NCBI GenBank assembly: GCA_009760855.2
Contig: WPIO01000118.1
Location: 927,501 to 991,500, forward strand
Reading direction: 5' to 3'
From: Cristatella mucedo
Lineage: Eukaryota; Bryozoa; Phylactolaemata; Cristatellidae
DNA length: 64,000 nt
Shown here: positions 57,259 through 64,000 of the stretch, piece by piece
Numbering within the stretch: the stretch's first letter is position 1
Layout: every line of letters begins with the position of its first letter
Notes under the pieces: generated by a model
Databases searched by the model: none
Told to the model about the DNA's origin: nothing
The model's input: the letters and a program-made list of their open reading frames with translations, nothing else
Made by a program: the position numbers and the translations under genes

Positions 57259-57954
57259 TCATAATTCTTTACTAATGAAAATGGTCCATCGGGTATGGCC
57301 CTGGCGAAAGTGAGTCCTAAAAAGCACACAAACACTAAGTCACTACGTCTACATCAAAATCGTGGAGCTTGGACGGCAATTCAGAAAGCAAAAGTCAGGT
57401 AACAGAAAAAGAGAGAGACAGGAACAGCTGTGTAAGAGGAGATGAGAGAGAGCCGGGAGAGAATAATAAATACCTGCATGCATATACATATTTATATCTG
57501 TCTTTATAATACGCAGGCTATATATAAACTGGCAATCACAGGTCAAGATAACCAAAACTGACATCTTTTAATGGATTTTTGTCGCGAAAACTGAATCATA
57601 TTATATCAATGGGCACTGATGCCGAGGAAGGGAATAATAAAACAAAGGTCAGCTGATTCAGCAGCCGCAACTATTTAGCAACTGGAATTAAAGCGAGAAA
57701 ATCCGTCCGTCACGTGGCTAGATGGTGACCAGTACTTCCGTGAGTGACGTGTAATACACGTGAATCAGCGAAGCTGAAATACTTCCTAGTCAGACTCTAC
57801 ATCGTACGTTGCTGCTCCCGTAACTCAGGCTCAAAAATAATAGAAATAATGAAGCATTCTACGGTACCCCAAGAGAAATACAGTGATGCCTTGGCTTACG
57901 AGTTTTATTTGTTCCGTGCCGGAGCTAGTTAACTCAAATTACTCATATGTCAAA

Positions 57955-58850
57955 TCAATAATAATAATAATAATAATAATAATGCACTTGACAAAGCGCC
58001 CTCAGAGAACTCAATCTCTCTTTATGCACTTTACATTTGTTGCAAAGGGAACCGCAGCTGAATGGTGAGTAATATCATGCTTGATAAACAAACAAATTGA
58101 ATAACATGGTTAGGGGTGACATGCACAGGGTCAGCATGCAAATGTGGTCAGTGGCAGAATGCACAGTGTCAGCACGTGAAGGACGAATCACAGGGACCCA
58201 CTAAATGCTGTCCTAAATAGATGTGTTTGTAAGTTCTTTTTAACTGTCGTCAAGTCAGGGGATGTTCTAAGTCAAGTAGGGAGGGATTTCCAGGCTTTGG
58301 GAGCATACGAACTAAATGTACGGTCTTCAAAGGATTTGAGGTTTGTACGAGGTACTTGTAGACTGTTGGATTCCGAAAAGCCGGTAGTACGATGTGTGGC
58401 CTGGTGGGGAAGTAGATCTGAGAGATAGGCTGGAGCAAAAGAATGAAGGGACCTAAAAGTGAATGACGAAACTTTGAAGTCAATCCGTTGCTTGACTGGT
58501 AGCCAGTGCAGGTCGGCGAGAAGTGGAGTAATGTGGCAACTGCGACGCTCACGACAGACAAGCCTAGCTGCAGAGTTTCGCACCAGCTGCAATCACCTGA
58601 TCACACATGCCGATAGGCCAGTAAGCAGTGAGTTTCAGAAGTCGAGACGGGATGTCACGAATGCATGGACCAACTTAGATGTGGTATCCTTATCTAAACA
58701 AGCCCGAATTTTAGCAATGTTATGAAGCTGAAAATAGGCAGATTTGATTGTGGAGCTGATGTGGTCGTCTAACGAGAGGTCACTTTAGAACATGACACCT
58801 AGAGTTTGAACTGATTCAACAGGAGATATGCTGGCAGAGCCAATTCACTC
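57955..58850 (-). mobile_element. LINE family B, nearly 0.9 kb
   Basis: Reverse ATT tail, slightly decayed hairpin, then [20 protein letters not shown] and [17 protein letters not shown]. It ends near AGCCAATTCACTC, close to the 5' end shared with the 28290 copy. Confidence 0.86.
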
Positions 58851-59033
58851 TTTACTAGTTCCCTATCAACAAGCATTGAATCGATTTTAAGATCATCACT
58901 CTGGTTTACCGGTCTCTTCACTCGCTTGCATTAGCCTATGGCATCCAGTCATCTCGCCGTCCCTCACACTCTAAATGAAGTCTTTTAGCAATCGAGTCTT
59001 AAACTAGGATGAACCGAGAGTCTGTGACCCGCT

Positions 59034-59105
59034 TAATAATAATTATACATTTGTATAGCCTCCTCAGGGAATTGAATCACTTTCTAGACACTTTACATCC
59101 TATGT
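59034..59105 (-). mobile_element. Hairpin tail relic
   Basis: Reverse ATT-rich tail and a decayed hairpin (GCCTCCTCAGGGAATTGAAT). Confidence 0.5.
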
Positions 59106-59267
59106 ATACTCAATACACACAATGGCCTTGCATGCCTTAAGCCTCAGCCAAAGACGAATCTGTTCAGGTTAGCTTTCTATTTGCCCGAGTGAACTTGCCA
59201 TTTGTTCCATATACTTTTTAATGCCGACCCCTGTGCACGATTCAGTGCGAGTTACTAGGCATTCTGC

Positions 59268-59300
59268 AATGTAATGTCTCTCCGTCTGTAATTTAAATAA
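59268..59300 (-). mobile_element. LINE family A 3' tip, relic
   Basis: Complement of the tail: AATGTAATGTCTCTCCGTCT. Very short. Confidence 0.45.
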
Positions 59301-59811
59301 CAAACTCCAGGGACCTATATTACTGCATGCCGCATCGTCCCAAAATTTTAATTTGAATTTTTTCGTAACGGGAAAACGCAATAAAGGGTTATTCACTAAG
59401 AAAGAAAATGTGTGTTTAGATTACTTATATCTCTTATTCTTTTTAAATTCTTCTATTCGGGAGATGACGAGAAATTAAACTGAGAAATTTTCCACGTTTG
59501 GAATCACTATAATTGAATGCAGAGCCTCTATGGTCTCTAAATTTTATGGATGGCGTGTATATGTGATTCATTCTAGACGAACATAAATATTTGTAGTAAA
59601 TATTTGAACAAAATCTACGAGAGGCTTTACATGGGATTTCCTCGTTGCACTCATCAAATATATGTTACTTTTATGATCGGATGCGATTAATTATCCCGAA
59701 CACTTTCGAAGATGATTCTTGTTAGTTACTTTAATTTATATGCTCTAATAATGTTCTACCACAATATAAATCATTCTGTTAATGCTAACGCGTTAAGAAA
59801 CCACGTTTACT

Positions 59812-59985
59812 CTACCGTTAGCTGATTCAACCGCCTCTTGTACAGCGACACAATACCCCTTACGGTTACTACCCTCCCTTTCATCAGCAATAAAAGATTG
59901 CCCGCCGAATTGGAACGCGTGTTCTCGGGAACTAGATCATGAAAAGCAGCACCTTACTTAACTGTGCCAACGCTGCTGACCAGTG
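59812..59985 (-). mobile_element. SINE2 copy
   Basis: Reverse: TAGCTGATTCAACCGCCTCT tail, then a diverged body and head with AGCACCTTACTTAACTGTGC. Confidence 0.75.
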
Positions 59986-60249
59986 AAAGAGAAAGTTAAA
60001 GAATGCGGTAGAAGATGGGTTCGTTCGAAATTTGAAAATTCTTTAACTTGTTCAATGAGAAAGATGGTGTCACATCCTACTTTAGTAAGTGCTCTAATTG
60101 CTCACAGTAAATACATGTCGGAGGAGAAGGCGTCGCTATAAAAATCAAGCCTCTCGTATTCTATTCATTGGCCACATACGTTTGGCCATTACGACTTTTC
60201 CTTGGGTGGCTTTAACCTATACCTTGGCGTAAATTTTATTGTTTAGTTT

Positions 60250-60685
60250 AGTTCTTACGCTGACCCACAAGTCCAACCACGGCTTGGCTCCTCCATACCT
60301 AGCTGAACTGCTGCACCAGTTTCAGCTTCCTCGTGCCCTCAGGTCCTGTGTGGACAATACATTAACTGTTCCATTCCTCCATTTAAAGACCGTTGGCGTC
60401 AGAAGCTTGAGCACTGCAGGTCCTAGATTGTGGAGCTCACTTCCACAATTCTTACGTAGCGACAACTACTCTCCTGCTGCCGTCAATGGTTCATTCTTTT
60501 CAGCGATCCTGAGATGCTATTCCCATGCTACTCACTACTCCAACTGCTCTCTACCGTACTGTTTACTACCGTATGATTACCGAAAGCCACCTAGGCTGTG
60601 AGAGCTCTATGCAAAATTCTCCTGCATAACACCCACATAGTATTTATGCCTTTGCTGAGTTACAGACTGAATATATTGTCGATTG
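60250..60685 (+). mobile_element. LINE family A 3' fragment
   Basis: Open for about 115 codons: LTLTHKSNHGLAPPYLAELL, then LWSSLPQFLRSDNYSPAA. It then has the 3' region ending in a decayed GAGTTACAGACTGAATATAT. Confidence 0.85.
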
Positions 60686-61267
60686 CAAATGAAGCTCACA
60701 TGTACTGCATCTTCTGCTTTTTAAGCCATGAATGAACCTGACTGTATTTACTTCTTTCAATTGAGCACTGACTTTATTGGGCAAAATACTTTTAATTCGG
60801 GGTTATTTAACGGAGAGGGGAGTTAAAGATGGAATGCCGTTTCATAAGCTTTACCGTTGTGATACAGAAACCTATCTGTTTTGAATGCCGCCGAACAAAG
60901 ATTTACAGGTTTCCAATTTCTTTTTGATAGGCACATTTATCGAGAATTTTCAAGAAAATATTGGTCTTCAAATTCAAACGATGGCACCCAAAATGCGTGA
61001 CACGGTTTAGGAAGAGAATGACGATCACAAATATCTATATATTAACGGTGTTTCTACAAAATTTCAAGTGGTTGATATGAATAAAAAATGGAAAAGTTAT
61101 CTCCACCGTTCTTGATGCAGAGGATAGTGGCAGGGATACGGTTGAATGCAATGAATCTTTAAATTTTCAGTTATTTTAATACCTAATTCTAAAGATTTTC
61201 TGGAAATAAGTTTACAGAAATTCGGGGGAGGGCTAACATATTAGGCAACTTCTGCAGTTAAAATACA

Positions 61268-61298
61268 GTACACACACACACACATATATATATATAGA
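61268..61298. repeat. CA/TA microsatellite
   Basis: Short compound CACACA-TATATA run. Confidence 0.9.
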
Positions 61299-62242
61299 TG
61301 TGCATCCGCTTATTAAAAAATAACTAGCTTTCAAGATTTACACTTGGTAGCTGTTTCAGATTGCTGTCTCGTTGCCATAAAAATTTTTCCTTAGGGACTC
61401 CCTTTAACACAATACAACTCGGTATTTGGGGATTACAAACAGCTAAAACTTTATTTAATTCCACTATGTTAGACGGGCTTATGATCTGGTTCACGATGCT
61501 TCGTTTTGTCTTCGAATATTTCAAAACCAGCATAAAGGTATAAGACAATGACAGACTTTTGAACTTTACGATATACAATCGCTTCGTGAGTGCTTAGAAA
61601 GATGTGTTCAGAGGGATAAGCTTCCAGAGTGATAGAAACGTACGAATCCGTGCTACTAAAACAAGCTACAACCTCCCGTGTTTAACTTCAGCCTTTTTGT
61701 GAAGTCATGAAACTAGTTTTTTTTTAATTTTTCCGTCCAAACAATCAGATTCAATCCTGCTTGCTACTGACCACAAAAATAAAATATCAACGAATCGGTA
61801 AAATATCGGAAAATAAAATGTCTCATGCATCGCAACATGAGTGGACCTAAATTAGGGACAGCTAGGACCTAGTGACAGATTTAGTGCTGGATGATTCATT
61901 AGCTGACAAAATATTTACATTAAAAGAAGCTAAGGACAACTGATTGCTAGTGAAGCTTTCACTGCTAAGGCACAGAGTAAAAGTTTCGCTCGGTTGAATC
62001 TATTGAAAACTCGGCATTTCAAAAAAATTCACCATTCATAAGCAATTAACTTAGTTGGATATAGATGGGTTTTGTTTGGTGGTGTGCTATATAAATAGAA
62101 ACCTTGAAATATATCAAATTTCGTACTAATTAGTTAACACAAAATAGGTAAACACAGATCACCCTGCACAGTAGACAATGCAATTGCGATTATTTTCGCA
62201 CCATGCTCAGAATTGGCATCGCTTTAGCAATCCAGTTTTCTC

Positions 62243-62395
62243 GCCTTTGGCGTTTTGCTCGGGAGTGAGGTGCTGACTGTTCACGACACAATGCTTAGGT
62301 TCAAGTCCTGCTGAGAGCCAATTTGTATTGCTTATTGCAAGCGGCGGGGATAGCCTTTAGGGTTCTACCATTTTATAAAAACATCAGTCAGTAAA
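62243..62395 (+). mobile_element. SINE2 copy
   Basis: The B box AGGTTCAAGTCCTGCTG fits the consensus; body ATTGCTTATTGCAAGCGGCG, GATAGCCTTTAGGG. Confidence 0.75.
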
Positions 62396-64000
62396 ATTGC
62401 TTAAATTTTCATCTTTGTTGCCAGCCTGTGTTTCAGTTAGACGTGAAGCCATTTGAGACGTGCAGAAATTTCTAAAACTATTGTATGCTAGCATTTTCTG
62501 GCTTTCAAGGCCTTGTAATCCCTATATCATACTTATTGATTTCAAAATATAAAGCTGCAAATGTAGCCTGCTGCTGGGCTACATCGGTTACCTGGTCACA
62601 ATAACAATCTTTCGTAATAACAGCTCTTAGTTCGAGTTTGCCGGAGTTATTAGGTCACTAAAGTCTAAACCTCCAAGCAGTCTCAAAACTTCTTAGCAGA
62701 CTGCTGGACAGCTGTTAAAGTAGCAGTAGGTATTTCTCACTTTTGCTACTAACAAATTATTTCATCGAACAGATTATCACTATTTTCAATATTCGAAACA
62801 CGTCTGAGTGCCACTGTAATATGTGCACACGCTGAAAATGCCTTGGAATTAATTTCGTTCGACGGCATGTGCTGAGTTCACTCAAGCTTGGTTCAACACT
62901 TTTCCCAAATCTGCATAACTTTAGTGACACCCGGCTTAGAAATTTACTGGTGCTTAGCAAACGATTGAATTCAAATGTTAGACAGAGTACTCCATAGTAA
63001 TATAATTTGTGGGTTAGAGGAAATTTTGTCCAACTATTCAAAATACAGCAGATCTCTGAAAGATGTTTTAGTTTTAGCTCAATAGATATATCTACCGTTT
63101 GAAATGCTGTCGAGTCTCTCTTACTGCACTAGTGCATTGAATGTCAATGTCACCCTTGGGAGATACTTGCAAAAGCTAAAACACAGATACCTAATTATCA
63201 CTCTAAAGCATTTAGTTTCTTTTCGTGCAAAGGAAGATGCATAAGCAGAGGAAACTTAAAAAAACTCAGTCATTTTTTACCAAAATCTCAAATATGTTGA
63301 TTACTTTCCTAGTGAACGTTTGACTGTAATTGCCACTCCCCATGACTTTATTTTAGAAAATAGAGGAGATTTCAAAATTAGTATTTTATCGGAAAAATAA
63401 GCAATTTTACACAACCAGAGAATCGTAACATTTCGCTGGAAAACTATTTTCCACTCACAAATCGCAGTTGTCACTAGATTTCATATATGTGTACAGATAC
63501 CTCATTGCTCCTGTGAGAGAACTTCCACAATAGCCACCAAGCAAGCTTCCATCCAACAAGTCGTTACACTGCGAAGCAATGTACGAATCGTAACTGAGTT
63601 TCAGATTGTTGTCTGACACTTTGTTACGATTCATGTAAATCCCGGAGCTTAAGCTTGACATAACCAGCGGCTAAGATTACCAAGCTAATCTTTTTTTTAT
63701 TGAATCTTCGGAGTTTATTTAATTTTATTTCTCATGTACTTAGCGTGATTACAAGATCAAGCACCTGTGCATGTCACAAACAAAGGATCTCACAAATAAG
63801 CCATGGTTTCAGTTTTTCTTGGTGTTGGTAATTTATTTGATAAGTCAAATTAAGTTCTAAGAAAGATTTATTTAAAAGGACAGTGTTAACAGGTTGCGAA
63901 GCATCTGAGCAAAGATTTGGTTCTTTCTGGGCAATTTGCAGAATTATATAAATATTGCAACGCATCGTAATCTGATATTAGTTACTGTTGGATCATCATT

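Larger units (their letters stand above)
60690..64000. other. AT-rich unassigned right end
   Basis: Apart from one microsatellite and one SINE2, nothing is recognised. Frames of 60-94 codons look accidental. Confidence 0.55.

Noticed and set aside
47405-61520. Similarity between 47405-47470 and 61445-61510 (LDGLMIW)
   Set aside because: Only about 25 bases agree, with no continuation; probably chance.

Overview
The window looks like nuclear DNA of a non-vertebrate animal; the lineage cannot be fixed from sequence alone. The evidence is an intron-rich metazoan gene, CR1/L2-like LINE fragments, tRNA-derived SINEs, foldback elements and many long microsatellites. No prokaryotic operon, CRISPR array or phage gene is seen.

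The one gene that can be modelled completely is a type II membrane zinc peptidase of the glutamate carboxypeptidase II / NAALADase family (M28B). It lies on the + strand at 26735-42614. Twelve coding exons join in phase into a 777-codon reading frame. All zinc ligands and the catalytic glutamate are present, but several residues that make human GCPII glutamate-specific are not. The motifs fit the NAALADL1 branch best. Intron 11 appears to be a GC-AG intron, and a polyadenylation signal lies about 155 bases past the stop.

Layout. 0-15 kb: intergenic, with LINE family B fragments (3' hairpin, ATT tail), LINE family A (TACATT tail, including the most intact reverse transcriptase at 7644-9651), SINE1 copies and microsatellites. 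15.1-20.7 kb: a GC-rich island bounded by roughly 500-base inverted repeats, holding a foldback element, LTR-like repeats, five tandem 42-base hairpin units and a recent 79-base duplication. 21-26.7 kb: the left copy of a segmental duplication, leading into the 5' region of the peptidase gene, with three 66-base repeats. 26.7-42.6 kb: the peptidase gene, its two long introns filled with SINE2, SINE1 and LINE B. 42.7-50.2 kb: possible coding relics and old repeats. 50.2-57.0 kb: the right copy of the segmental duplication, broken up by a piggyBac-like foldback element and several LINE B insertions. 57-64 kb: AT-rich, mostly featureless.

The repeats appear to interact. SINE1 carries a tRNA-like promoter fused to a tail resembling the 3' hairpin of LINE B, so LINE B probably mobilises it. 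The duplicated blocks give matched filled and empty sites that date some LINE B insertions after the duplication. All family assignments rest on reading motifs by eye; no database search was run.
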